The notes under the pieces are model-generated. The model was not told the origin of the DNA and ran no database searches. It saw nothing but the letters and a program-made list of their open reading frames with translations. Shown piece by piece: positions 15,801-24,787 of a DNA stretch of 64,000 nucleotides. The translations under genes were made by a program, and so were the position numbers. The stretch covers positions 116,280 through 180,279 of the forward strand of contig JOHN01000029.1 in the NCBI GenBank assembly GCA_000719695.1, given 5' to 3'. The DNA comes from Streptomyces sp. NRRL F-6131. Lineage in GTDB: Bacteria; Actinomycetota; Actinomycetes; Streptomycetales; Streptomycetaceae. Numbering within the stretch: the first letter of the stretch is position 1; every line of letters starts with the position of its first letter.

Positions 15801-18800
15801 GCGGTGGTGGTCGGGGCGTAGACGAATTCCAGGACGCGGCACCCGCGGGTGGCCGGGTCGTCCGCGCAGGCCGTCGAGGCCACGGCGCTGGTCGGGCTGA
15901 TCACCCGCTGCGGCCGGGTGAGGATCCGCCCGTCGGGTCCGGTGACGTTCTGGGAGATTATCGTGCTGGTGGTGTTGTCGAGGCCGCGGGTGGACGAGCG
16001 GGTGAGGGCCCAGGCGGCCGCGGCGGGGTCGGTGCGGGCGAAGTCCGAGGCGCCGCCGTCGTTGTCCGTGAGGGTGAAGCCGGCGGCGAACGAGCCGGTC
16101 AGGGTGAGTTGTGCGGCGCCGGGTTCGGCGATCCAGCCGGTGCCCGCCTCGTCGGCGGTGAAGTGCAGGCTCGTGCCGTCGAGCCGCAGGACGTCCAGGG
16201 AGGTGGCCGAGGTCCGGTTGATCGCGGTGTAGCCGGAGTCCTTCCGGCCGGTGGAGGTGCCGGACAGCCACTCCTTCCCGAAGATCGCGGCCTGTCCTGC
16301 CTGGGCTCCGCCTTCCTGGGGGTTGCGGGAGGAGGCGGTGCGGGTGATCGCCGTCCCGAAGAAGGCGGTGTCGGTACGGCTGAGCCGGTAGTCGCCGGTC
16401 AGGAGGTTGACCTCGCCGGGGCCGACGGGGACGGTGGCGGCGCCGTCCGCGGTGTGGTCGACGATCGCCTTGAGGGGGTCGCTGGAGGCCCTGGCACCGG
16501 CGGGGCCGGTGAAGTCGGCCTTCAGCTGCACCGCGCCGTCGGGGCTGACGGTGGTCGCGGCGTCCCAGGCCAGCTGCGGGCTCCGGCCGGCGGTGAGGGC
16601 GACCGGCCAGGCGGTCAGCGGGGTGCCGGCCGCGCTCACGTGGCCGGGCGGGACGGGTGCCCAGGCGTCGGCGTCCGAGCGCCGCCAGGAGAAGGTCACC
16701 GCGTCGTAGCGCGAGTCGTCGGCCTCGGCCTGGAGAGGCAGCCGTGCCGCCGTGCGCACGCCGTCGGACGGCCTGGTGATGCCGCCGGCGCCGACGTGGA
16801 ACTGGTACCCCAGGGGTTCCGAGCGGTTGTCGGCCCGGTCCACGCTGCGGACCTGCAGGGTGTTGGTGCCGCCGCGGGTCGGGGTGGCGAGCACGACGAC
16901 CGGCGTGCTGGTGCCGTCGGTGGCGATACGCGTCCAGGTGGTGCCGTCCAGGGTCCACTCCAGCCAGCGGTGGTCGCCCTGCGGGGGTGTGACGGTGAAT
17001 GTGCCGCTCTGGCCGACTCCCTTCACCCAGGAGGTCGAGGGGTAGTCCGTGGAGGTCACGGCGCCCGGCGCGGAGGGCGCCCGGGTGTCGACCGTGAAGG
17101 TGCGCCAGGGTGACCAGGAGAGGTTGTAGTGGGTTCCGTCGTACGGGTTGCTGCGGAACCGGTAGGTCCGGCCGTCCTGGAGGAGGCCGGGCGGAACGGT
17201 GGCCGACAGCGGCTGTCCGCTGGCGCCCCACGGGGACACCAGGTACTCGCCGACCTGCTGGTCGGTGGCGGTGTCCACGATCTGGAAGGTGCCGTTGATC
17301 CGGTCGTTGTTCGAGTCCGTGTAGGTGTCGCGCAGGACCGGGGTCGAGGTGTTGACGGTGTAGACGCCGTTGTCCGCGAAGAAGGGCGGGCCGGCCTGTT
17401 GGTCGGTGCCGGTGCGGGGGCGGTAGTTGAACGTCACCGAGAGCTTCGGGATCTGACCGGCGGCGGCGTTGCCGGAGTAGAACTTCTTCCAGGAGCCTGT
17501 GTCGGCCTCGTTGGCGGCGCGCAGGCCGAGGCCCTGGCGGCCCACCGAGGTCTGGCCCGCCCAGTACTGCAGCAGGGGAGTGACGTCGGCGTTCACGTAG
17601 GCGCCGTTGGCGCAGTTCTGCCCGCGGGTCTCGGTGGACGTCGCGTACTTCGCCAGCCAGGCCGGCTGGGTGGTCCAGCGGCTGGCGGTGGTCGCGGTGT
17701 TGGTGTCCCAGACTTCCCAGGCGGCGGGCTTCGTGCAGTCCCAGGAGTGGAAGTTGTAGAGGGACAGGGTTGCCTTGGAGACCAGGGCGTCCTTGATGGG
17801 CGCCATGTCCCAGCTGATGAAGGAGCGGGCGATGCGCGGTTTGGTCCGGGCGGTGTCCGCCCAGTCGCCGGGCCAGCCGAGTTTCAGTTCGGTGGCGCTC
17901 GACGCGTCGACGGTTTCGCCCTGCTGGACCCAGGTGTCGAAAACGTCGGAGAGCACGGTGTCCGACGGGTCGACCGTCACGGGGTACGCGGTCGCGGGGT
18001 CGGCGAGGAACGCGGGGTCGGGGCTGAGGCGCAGTTCGATGGTGTCGCCGGACTGCACGACCTTCAGGCCCACCGGCGCCCGGTGGGTGTGCTCACCGGA
18101 GTTCTTGTCGACGGTCGCGTCCCACATGACCGGGGCCGGCATCGAGGCGAGTTCGCGTCCGGTGGCGGCTTCGGTGAACGTCACTCCGCCGTCGTCGTTC
18201 TGGCGGGCGTTGACTCCGGGCGCCTTCAGCGGCAGCGTGTAGTCGGCCGGGCCCGAGGGGCGCTTCTTGAGGACCACGGACTGCTCGTAGCCGGTGCGGG
18301 TGGCGTCGATGACCAGGTCCGCGCCCGGAAGCACGTCCGGATAGGTGGCCCGGGCGCCTTCCAGCCGGGGCGCGGGCAGTCCTCCCCGCCACTGCATGGC
18401 GACGTTCCGGCCGCCGGCGGCGAGGCTGAGGAGGTCCTGGACGGGCGTGTCGGCGGCCTCGGCGAACGAGCCGGCCCGTCTGCCCTTCGTCTCCCCCGCC
18501 AGGGCCAGTCCGCGCGGGTGGGCCTTGGAGGCGACGGAGCCATCGGGGCGCTTGGTGAAGGTGACGTCGACGTCCGACCAGCCGCCGTCCGGGCGGCGCA
18601 TCCGCACCGGCCCCGCCGCGACCTCCAGGGTGACGCTGCCGTCGGGGTTCGCCCAGGTCGTGGAGGAGTCGGTGCGTTCGGCCGGCACTTCGACGGGCTT
18701 CCCCCGCAGCCGGGCCGCCAAGCGGGCGGAGGCCAGGTCCCCGGTCGGCTGCTGCGTCGCGGCAGGCACTCGGGGGCCGGGCGGGGCCTCGGACGGGGGT

Positions 18801-18940
18801 CGTGCGGCGGCGTCCTGCACGCCGAGGAGCAAGCCAGCCACCAGGGCGGCCGAGGCGGTGGCCGCCGTCCATCGGCGGCGTCGTACGCGTGTGTGGGACC
18901 GGGAAGGCAGGCCCCCGGCGGTGGTTGGAGACGATGACAC
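12863..18940 (-). CDS. Secreted RHS-repeat polymorphic protein
   Basis: The GTG at 18940 has GGAG seven bases upstream and gives 2025 residues; a GTG two codons earlier is worse spaced. An Arg-rich signal region (SHTRVRRRRW, then a hydrophobic stretch) is followed by a DNRLRE-like lectin domain (about 330-520), a fibronectin-like section, and many YD/RHS repeats (YDAAGRVTTLTPPG, YDRLGRLTAYTDADGG and similar, about 1050-1850). The RHS core ends at DPNIHFDLDGQW. The shell should encapsulate a C-terminal toxin or cargo, but only about 45 residues follow (WGWGWARKAWTWTRPF onward, with two Cys). No immunity-like gene lies downstream. It could be a toxin whose effector is tiny, a decayed one, or an adhesin. 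Confidence 0.9.
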   Translation of the reverse strand: MSSSPTTAGGLPSRSHTRVRRRRWTAATASAALVAGLLLGVQDAAARPPSEAPPGPRVPAATQQPTGDLASARLAARLRGKPVEVPAERTDSSTTWANPDGSVTLEVAAGPVRMRRPDGGWSDVDVTFTKRPDGSVASKAHPRGLALAGETKGRRAGSFAEAADTPVQDLLSLAAGGRNVAMQWRGGLPAPRLEGARATYPDVLPGADLVIDATRTGYEQSVVLKKRPSGPADYTLPLKAPGVNARQNDDGGVTFTEAATGRELASMPAPVMWDATVDKNSGEHTHRAPVGLKVVQSGDTIELRLSPDPAFLADPATAYPVTVDPSDTVLSDVFDTWVQQGETVDASSATELKLGWPGDWADTARTKPRIARSFISWDMAPIKDALVSKATLSLYNFHSWDCTKPAAWEVWDTNTATTASRWTTQPAWLAKYATSTETRGQNCANGAYVNADVTPLLQYWAGQTSVGRQGLGLRAANEADTGSWKKFYSGNAAAGQIPKLSVTFNYRPRTGTDQQAGPPFFADNGVYTVNTSTPVLRDTYTDSNNDRINGTFQIVDTATDQQVGEYLVSPWGASGQPLSATVPPGLLQDGRTYRFRSNPYDGTHYNLSWSPWRTFTVDTRAPSAPGAVTSTDYPSTSWVKGVGQSGTFTVTPPQGDHRWLEWTLDGTTWTRIATDGTSTPVVVLATPTRGGTNTLQVRSVDRADNRSEPLGYQFHVGAGGITRPSDGVRTAARLPLQAEADDSRYDAVTFSWRRSDADAWAPVPPGHVSAAGTPLTAWPVALTAGRSPQLAWDAATTVSPDGAVQLKADFTGPAGARASSDPLKAIVDHTADGAATVPVGPGEVNLLTGDYRLSRTDTAFFGTAITRTASSRNPQEGGAQAGQAAIFGKEWLSGTSTGRKDSGYTAINRTSATSLDVLRLDGTSLHFTADEAGTGWIAEPGAAQLTLTGSFAAGFTLTDNDGGASDFARTDPAAAAWALTRSSTRGLDNTTSTIISQNVTGPDGRILTRPQRVISPTSAVASTACADDPATRGCRVLEFVYAPTTTATATTLGDVAGQVTAIRLWSTEPGAGAASSVDVSRYAYDANGRLRQTWDPRIAPAVPTAYDYDAAGRVTTLTPPGELPWTFGHGRVDGSPAAGDGMLLTASRPTLAAGSADQVDGTATTSLVYGVPVTGSGAPYDLGHAATTAWGQREAPTDATAVFPPDQTPAANAGTQLPATGYGRADLYYLDASGQETDAARPGGAVTVTEHDAFGNTVRRLTAANRALALGTTEQDRSTLASLGIASLGSAERANLLSTATTYSADGSRELETLGPLHYGTLQRKLTAGQTVIAEAGTQLPLRQRTVKEYDGGRPTDGTATVRDRVTRETSGGQPRIDTALLADARVTATGYDWARGLPSTTVQDPDGARLTTSTAYDSQGRVTSASLPASTGADAGTTTTAYYTGDGTGPCAGRPEWADQVCSVGPAADITGGGANPVQLPSKTFEYNRYGQTTGTTETANGAQRTTTTGYDAAGRQARSAVSGPGQEVPVVTTGYDSASGRRTTTATTGSGTVTTAYDRLGRLTAYTDADGGTTTTRYDKLDRPTLVTDTAPSTTTYTYDTAVEPRGLATSVGDSVAGTFTARYDADGTVTSTGLPGGYTMRQLKSPTGTLFDRTYTRDSDGTTVLSDGISTTVHGQWATHTATFGSASQQAFGYDAVGRLTRTTSTADGVCTTRTYAFDRNTNRTTRASANAAPGTECATSGGTTEQHAYDSADRLVDPGYGYDAFGRTTTQPGATTSYFANDLVRQQSTATDRQTWTLDPALRLRAWTTEVNPGSGWSTARTGLNHYGCACDSPTWIVENTGTGDLTRQVTTPAGGLGATTARTGGVVLQLANLHGDIVVALPLDPGKPPTAVTFDEYGNRLPGTAPLRYGWLGGQQRSAETPTGAVLMGVRLYAPTLGRFLTTDPIRGGNATAYDYVSQDPNIHFDLDGQWGWGWARKAWTWTRPFLIKCGRGAWASRSYGYTWQQKAAAMALGCFTYQI

Positions 18941-19691
18941 AGGCACACTCCAGGGGTGATCGTGGGAAACGGAGCACGGTCCTTCGGTACGCAGGTGCTT
19001 CTGTCGCGCGCGGCGGTCCGCTCTGCGGAGTCCGCCACCGGTACGGGGACGTGTCTCGACGGCCGCCGGGCTCGGGCGGCACCCTCGGTCGCAGCTCTGT
19101 TCCTCGCGCTCATCGCAGCGGGCCGCTCCGCCGGTGCGCGAGGGAGCGGTCGGGCACTGTCCGCACAGTTCGAGTCACGCTCGTCGAGACGTGTACATAA
19201 CTACGTCATCGAGGGCCGCCGGACCGGCCGGGACGGCGGCCACGACCGATTCCCGCCGACGAACGGCCGGTTCCGCCCTCCGGCGAATCACCTCCGGACC
19301 GAGCAGCACCTCCAGCCCCTCGCCCACCCGCGCAGGATGCGGGCACCGGCCGAGACCGTCCGACTGCAGACACGACCAACCTCGCCGCGACCCCGCCCGC
19401 CACCTCTTCCCGGGCTGGCGACTGCCGCCGCTGGAGGTCGGTGACCACGTCGAGCTCCCCGTCGTGGCCGCTTGGGCCCCGGTCGCGGACGAGTGCGCGA
19501 ACACCTGGTACGCCACCATGGCGTCACCGGCCCGACTGCTGGGCCGGGCCGGTGACGGGGCGACCCCCGGTCCGATCACGGCCTGAGCCGTGGACGGGGA
19601 CAGGGGGGTGAGGGGCGCGGTGGACACCTTCGTGTGCCGTCCGTCTGTTCGGTCGGGCCTACGGTCCTCCCGGGTGTGGTCTGATGGGCAG
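18941..19691. other. Intergenic region without a confident gene
   Basis: These 751 bases separate the divergent RHS and phosphatase genes. A protein-like stretch reading LEVGDHVELPVVAAWAPVADE occurs at about 19430-19500 on the plus strand, in a frame that ends at 19586. Its upstream part looks random and has no ribosome site, so it may be a decayed gene end. The RHS promoter should lie near 19000-19200. I see no clear hexamers. Confidence 0.4.
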
Positions 19692-20552
19692 ATGATCGAC
19701 GAACGTTTCGCCGCGGAGTGCCTGGGCCCGGTGGAGGAGGCGGTCCGGCGGGCCGCGGCCGCCGAGATCATGCCGCGCTTCCGCGCGCTGACCGCCGACC
19801 AGGTGGCCGAGAAGAAGGGCCCGCACGACCTGGTGACCGTCGCCGACCGGGGCGCGGAGGCGCACCTGACGGCCGCCCTGACGGCGCTGCTCCCCGGCTC
19901 GGTCGTGGTGGGGGAGGAGTCGGTCGACGCGGACCCGGGCCTGTACGCGGAGCTGGCCGGCGACCGCCCGGTCTGGATCGTCGACCCGATCGACGGGACC
20001 CGCACCTTCGTCCGCGGCGACGAGGGCTTCTGCACCCTGGTCGCCCTCGCCCACCACGGCGAACTGCTGGCCTCCTGGACGTACGCCCCGACCCGCGACG
20101 AGATGGCGACGGCCCTGCGCGGCGGCGGCGCCCACCTCAACGGCGTTCCGCTGCGCGCCGGATCGCCCGAGCCGGGCGCGTCCCTGGAGATCGCGGCCTC
20201 CCACCCCCGCTACACCACGCCCGCCCGCAAGCGCGCCCTGCTCGGCCTGCGCACCGAAGGCGTGCGCACGCGGCCGTGCGCGGGTTCGGCCGGACTCGAG
20301 TACCTGGCGATCGCCCGCGGCGCCGTCGACGCCACCGTGTTCGCCTGGGAGAACGCCTGGGACCACGCGGCCGGGCTGCTCCTGGTCGCCGAGGCGGGCG
20401 GCGCCCACGCGACGCTCACGGGTGCGCCGTTCCGCCTGGCCGGCGGCAACACCCTCCCCTTCACCACGGCCCGGGACGCCGCCACCCTCGCCCGGATCCG
20501 CCGCCTCCTGCTCGGCGAGGACGACGAGAAGAGCGGGGACCCGGAGGCCTGA
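19692..20552 (+). CDS. Inositol-monophosphatase-family phosphatase
   Basis: The 286-residue enzyme has the Mg-binding signature in order: GEES at 74-77, the metal site DPIDGT at 98-103, and WDHAAG near residue 226 with AEAGG following. These bind two or three Mg ions and hydrolyse small phosphate monoesters. Members act on inositol phosphate, histidinol phosphate, PAP or fructose-bisphosphate; the sequence alone does not decide. The ATG at 19692 gives the normal family length. The ribosome site is weak. The gene stands alone between the RHS and CHAT genes. Confidence 0.88.
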   Translation: MIDERFAAECLGPVEEAVRRAAAAEIMPRFRALTADQVAEKKGPHDLVTVADRGAEAHLTAALTALLPGSVVVGEESVDADPGLYAELAGDRPVWIVDPIDGTRTFVRGDEGFCTLVALAHHGELLASWTYAPTRDEMATALRGGGAHLNGVPLRAGSPEPGASLEIAASHPRYTTPARKRALLGLRTEGVRTRPCAGSAGLEYLAIARGAVDATVFAWENAWDHAAGLLLVAEAGGAHATLTGAPFRLAGGNTLPFTTARDAATLARIRRLLLGEDDEKSGDPEA

Positions 20553-20601
20553 GCGGCCTGAGCGGCTCGAGCGGCCTGAACGGACCGAGCGGCCTGACGC
20601 C
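20549..20601. repeat. Degenerate 9-bp repeats after phosphatase stop
   Basis: Units like CCTGAGCGG and CTCGAGCGG recur about six times across the stop codon and into the short convergent gap. It is probably replication slippage. Confidence 0.55.
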
Positions 20602-20630
20602 GCGACCGGTCGTCCGGGACCTGCTCCCGC

Positions 20631-23600
20631 TCAGCCCGCGAGCTGCTCCCGGACGGCCTCCGGCAGCCGGCGGCCGGTGACCGAGCGCCAGGCCCGTTCG
20701 ACGGCCCGCGGGCCGAGGGCCAGGGTCAGCCGTCGCAGGCCCACCACGCTCGGCCAGGTCATCGGGTGCGGGAACTCCTCGAAGCAGGTGATGCTGCGCA
20801 CCAGCCACTCCATCGCCTCCCGGGGGCGCCCCTGCTCCGCCGCGAACAGCCCGAACTGCCCGAAGGTCCGCGCCAGCCCGAGGGTGTCGCCGATCCGGTG
20901 CGAGACGTCCAGCGCCTTGCGGTAGCGGGCCTCCGCGTCCGCCGCCCGGCCGCCCGTCTGGGCGGTCAGCCCGAGTTGGTGGTGGCCGGCCGAGATCCCG
21001 GCCTGGTCGCCCAGCTCCTCCCGGACCGCCAGGGCCCGCGCGTACCAGCGCTCCGCCCCGGCGAGGTCCCCGCGGCGGGTCGCGACGACGCCGAGCTGGT
21101 GCTGGCTGGCGGCCGCGCCGGCCCGGTCGTCGATGTCCTGCCGGATCGCCAGGGCCTTGCGGTGCCGGGCCTCGGCCTCCTCGAACCGTTCCTGCGCGGC
21201 GGCCAGCACGCCCAGTCGGTGGTGGGCGTCGGCGCTGCCGGGCCGGTTGCCCGCCGCCTCCGCGAGGTCCAGTGCCCGCTCGCACCAGCCCTCGGCCTCG
21301 GCGAGCCGGCCCAGCTCGGCGGCGACGGCGGCGAGCCGGTGGAGGAGCTCCGCCGCACCGGGCAGCTCGGCGGGCCGGCCGACGGCCGCCAACGCGCGCC
21401 GGTAGCAGCCGTGCGCCTCCTCGAAGCGACCCCGCTCCTCGGCCAGGAGACCGAGCTGGTGGTGGCAGGCGGCCGCCCGCCCGGTCTCGCCCAGCCGCTC
21501 GAAGAGGCCGAGCGCCTGCCGGGTCCGCTGCTCGGCGTCGTCCGGGCGGCCGAGCCGGTGGGCGATCACCCCGAGCTGGTGGTGGCCGAGGGCGAGGCCG
21601 TCCAGGTCGCCGAGCCGCTCCAGCAGGGCCTGCGACCGCAGGTACCACGGCTCGGCGTCGGCGACGTCGCCCCGGTCGACGGCGAGCCGACCGAGCTGCT
21701 GGTAGCAGTCGGCGAGGTCGTCGAGCTGTTCCGGGCCGGGCGGCTGCCGTTCGGCGGCCTGGTGGATCTCCCGGAGGGTCAGCTCGGCCTCGTCGAGCCG
21801 CCCCAGCCGCAGCCGGCGCCGGGCGTCGGCACCGACCAGGTACAGCCAGAGCGAACCGGCCGGGCTGTCGAGGTCGGGCGGGGCGCCGTCGGGCTCCTCC
21901 AGGGCGAGCCGCACCCGGTCGATCCAGTGCCGGGCCTCGGTGTCCAGGCCCCGGGCGTCCCAGTGGTCGTGGAGCGGCCGGACGAGCGCCAGCGCCTGCA
22001 GCCACAGGCCCCGATCGACGGCGCGGTCGAGCAGGCTGCCGATCGTCCGCCGCTGGAGGTCGAGCGCGGTCAGGGCGAACTCGGCGCTGCCACCGTGCAG
22101 TTCGCGGGTGAGCAGCAGGCAGAAGTTGACCTGGGCGCCGAGCAGGGCCTGCTGCGCGGCCTCGTGCTGCTCGGCGAACCCGGGCTCGGCCGCGCGCCAC
22201 CGGGCGGTGAGCTGCTCGGCGAGCGCGGGGTGGACGTGGTAGGCGGTGCCGCCGCAGGCCGTGAGCAGACCGAGATCGGCGGCCCGCCGCAGCAGCCGCT
22301 GCCACTCCTCGGTGCCGCGACCGCGGAAGCGTTCGGGCGCGAGCGGATGGCGGGAGAGCAGGGCGAGCACCGTGGCGTCGGCGGTTCCGTGGCAGAGCGC
22401 GACGGCCGCCAGGGCCCGCCGGTCGGTCGCGTCGAGCCGGGCCAGCGCGTAGGCGGTGCTCACGGTGAGCACGGTCGGGACGGAGCCGTCGGCTCGGAGG
22501 CCCGACGCGGTCGGTGCGGCCGACGCGGTCGACGCGGCCGGTTCCTCACCCGTGCTCCGCATCAGGGTGTCCAGCACCTGCCACGGCTCGTGCACCTCGA
22601 ACGAGGAGAGCACCAGCCGCATGCTCAGCGGATGCCCGCCCAGCCGCTCCAGCAGCTCGCCGAAGACCCGCAGTCCTCGCTTGCGGACGGTGTCGGGGGT
22701 GGGGGTGAGCACCTGCTCGGCGTAGTCGACCGCCTCGCCGGGGTCGAGTCCCGGCACCTCGATCCGCAGCGGCCCGGGGCCCAGTCCGTCCTCCCGGGTG
22801 CGGGCGGTGAGCACGACCGTGCTGCGTCCGTGCCGGGCCACGCGGTCGAGGAAGGCCCGGAGTTCGGCGCGGTCCTGGTCGGACGCGGCCGGGTCGGCGG
22901 CCGCGGCGTCGACGTCGTCCCAGATCAGCAGCAGGTCCCGGGTGGCCAGCGCCCGTTCGACGACCTCCTGACGCGCGGCCGGCGTCAGCGGGTCGAACTC
23001 CTCGGCGGCGAACAGCCGGCGGCCGATCCGCTCGACCGCCCCGGCCAGGCCGCGCCCGGTCGCGCCCGGTTCGAAGGAGTGCGGGAGAACCGCGCCCGGC
23101 CCGTCCACCGCGCCGGTCTCCCGGCACCAGCGGCCGAAGGCCTTCGCCAACTCGGTCTTGCCGACTCCGGCGACGCCGTGCAGCAGGATCACCCGGTGCG
23201 CCCGGGCCGCGGCGTCCATCGCCAGCAGCAGGCCGTCCCGTCCGACGAACCCCCCGAGTTCCGCCGGGGTCTGCGCCTCCTCGTCCTCCCGCAGCTGGGG
23301 CGCGGTCGCGACGCCGCGGTCCGGTCCGGTGGGCTCGGCGCGCAGTCCGGGCAGGGCGACCTCGCCCCGGTCGTGCAGGACCGGGACCATCCAGTCGGCC
23401 AGCGGCACCGGCCCTCTGGGGGAGGTCCGCCGGTCCTGCGCCGCGAGCCACCGGCGGCCGGCCGCCACGGCCGGGGCGACCCGGTCGCCGGCGCGCAGGC
23501 GCTCGTAGCAGACGGTCAGGAACCCGGCGGCGGCCGTCGCGTCGATGCCGTAGGGCAGTGCGAGTACGGCGTGGACGCCCTCGCGGAGCAGCCGGGCGGC

Positions 23601-24584
23601 GGCCACGGCTTCCGGCAGTCCGGCCCCGGGGCCCGCCGGGCCGGTGCCGAGGACCACCAGCGGGACGTCGGCGGCGGCCAGCACCCGGGCGACGCGTTCG
23701 ACCGGCACCGGTTCCCTGCCCCCACCCGGCCGTTCGAAGGCCAGCGCTCCGTGCGGACCGGGCACGCCGGAGCCGTCGCCGACGGCCCCGGTTCCCTTCA
23801 CCCCCGCTCCGGTGAGAGCCCCCGCTCCGCTGGGCGCCCCGGCTCCGATGAGCGCCCCGGAGCCGTCGAAGTGCACCAGTTGGAACGGCCGGCCCTGCTC
23901 CCGCGCCTCGCGCAGCACCTCGCCCAGCCGCGCGAGCGTCGGCGGCCGCAGGACGTGGAGGTCGACCGCACACCGTGCCGCCCGGACGCGCCGCAGCAGC
24001 GGACCGGCGATCGTACGGTGGCCGGTCGCGGCGGGGTCATCGGGCCCGGCGGTCACCAGCAGCGCCCGCAGGCGCGACCCGCCGATCTCGAACACCTCGA
24101 AGTCGCCCCGGCGGTCGCCGCCGGTCCCCCCGGCACTTCCGGGGTGCGCCGTCCGGCGGCTCAGCACCACGCCCTCCTCCAGCACCAGCGGGGAAGGGCG
24201 GGCCGGATCCGCCATCAGCTCCCAGGGCAGGGCGAGCAACTGGGGGGAGCCGGAGCGCAGCACGATCTCCAGCCCGCCACTGCGGCGGCGGGCCCGGTGG
24301 TAGGCGTCCCGGCCGGGTCCGGTCCCGAACAGGGCGGAGAACACGCGCGCGCCCCACTCCGGGAGCTGCCGGGCGATCTGCGGTCCCCGCTCGCCGTACG
24401 GGCCGAGCGGGGTCCGCAGATACTCCTCCAGGTACCAGCGCAGGCTCTCCATCGGTGCGTCGGCCAGGGGCCTGCGCAGCCATCCGGCGTCGACGGCGGG
24501 GCCCGGGAGGGCCTCCCCGGACGGCCATTCCGTCACCAGCACCCGGCCGTCTGCGTGGAGGTCCAGCACCAGACGTTCGACCAC
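20631..24584 (-). CDS. CHAT-like / NB-ARC / TPR protein with degenerate protease dyad
   Basis: The 1317-residue protein starts at a GTG preceded by GGGGGC. Residues about 100-410 form a CHAT (caspase-like) domain, recognisable by the ELMAD, VHFDG and HAVLALPYGIDATAAAGF blocks. In active CHAT proteases the His is in a GHG box and the Cys in an NACxS-type box. Here these read GSG (Ser242) and LGTGPAG (residues 312-318), so both catalytic residues are missing. An NB-ARC ATPase follows (Walker A HGVAGVGKTE at 469-478, then LLLIWDDVD), then a winged-helix region and about 9-10 TPRs to the end (repeats with the HHQLG signature). It looks like a cytoplasmic STAND receptor or scaffold. A Gly/Ala-rich insert (245-275) is probably a flexible loop. 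Confidence 0.85.
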   Translation of the reverse strand: MVERLVLDLHADGRVLVTEWPSGEALPGPAVDAGWLRRPLADAPMESLRWYLEEYLRTPLGPYGERGPQIARQLPEWGARVFSALFGTGPGRDAYHRARRRSGGLEIVLRSGSPQLLALPWELMADPARPSPLVLEEGVVLSRRTAHPGSAGGTGGDRRGDFEVFEIGGSRLRALLVTAGPDDPAATGHRTIAGPLLRRVRAARCAVDLHVLRPPTLARLGEVLREAREQGRPFQLVHFDGSGALIGAGAPSGAGALTGAGVKGTGAVGDGSGVPGPHGALAFERPGGGREPVPVERVARVLAAADVPLVVLGTGPAGPGAGLPEAVAAARLLREGVHAVLALPYGIDATAAAGFLTVCYERLRAGDRVAPAVAAGRRWLAAQDRRTSPRGPVPLADWMVPVLHDRGEVALPGLRAEPTGPDRGVATAPQLREDEEAQTPAELGGFVGRDGLLLAMDAAARAHRVILLHGVAGVGKTELAKAFGRWCRETGAVDGPGAVLPHSFEPGATGRGLAGAVERIGRRLFAAEEFDPLTPAARQEVVERALATRDLLLIWDDVDAAAADPAASDQDRAELRAFLDRVARHGRSTVVLTARTREDGLGPGPLRIEVPGLDPGEAVDYAEQVLTPTPDTVRKRGLRVFGELLERLGGHPLSMRLVLSSFEVHEPWQVLDTLMRSTGEEPAASTASAAPTASGLRADGSVPTVLTVSTAYALARLDATDRRALAAVALCHGTADATVLALLSRHPLAPERFRGRGTEEWQRLLRRAADLGLLTACGGTAYHVHPALAEQLTARWRAAEPGFAEQHEAAQQALLGAQVNFCLLLTRELHGGSAEFALTALDLQRRTIGSLLDRAVDRGLWLQALALVRPLHDHWDARGLDTEARHWIDRVRLALEEPDGAPPDLDSPAGSLWLYLVGADARRRLRLGRLDEAELTLREIHQAAERQPPGPEQLDDLADCYQQLGRLAVDRGDVADAEPWYLRSQALLERLGDLDGLALGHHQLGVIAHRLGRPDDAEQRTRQALGLFERLGETGRAAACHHQLGLLAEERGRFEEAHGCYRRALAAVGRPAELPGAAELLHRLAAVAAELGRLAEAEGWCERALDLAEAAGNRPGSADAHHRLGVLAAAQERFEEAEARHRKALAIRQDIDDRAGAAASQHQLGVVATRRGDLAGAERWYARALAVREELGDQAGISAGHHQLGLTAQTGGRAADAEARYRKALDVSHRIGDTLGLARTFGQFGLFAAEQGRPREAMEWLVRSITCFEEFPHPMTWPSVVGLRRLTLALGPRAVERAWRSVTGRRLPEAVREQLAG

Positions 24585-24787
24585 AATCGCCCCCAGCCAG
24601 AGCGGGGCGGCCGGGCGGCCGTTCCGCTGCGGAGCACAGGGTAGCGGCGCCGTCGCCGGACCCGCGCGCCCGGAGGCAAAGAGCCGGTAACGATCCGTCA
24701 AAGGCCGCTGCCGGACACCGCTCCGACCTGGGGCCCGGGGCGTTCGGCGGCGTCGGCCGGACCGCCGCGCGCACCGGTCCGGCCGGG

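Noticed and set aside
12800..17113. 1437-residue open frame antisense to the RHS gene
   Set aside because: Composition is repeated Gly/Ala/Val/Arg without folds, while the minus strand holds canonical YD repeats.
19134..19586. 150-residue plus-strand frame ending in a protein-like tail
   Set aside because: Only the last 40 residues look like protein; the rest is low-complexity and there is no ribosome site, so I kept it as a note under the intergenic region.
20766..24644. 1292-residue plus-strand frame over the CHAT/TPR gene
   Set aside because: Antisense shadow of repeated TPR codons; no start context.
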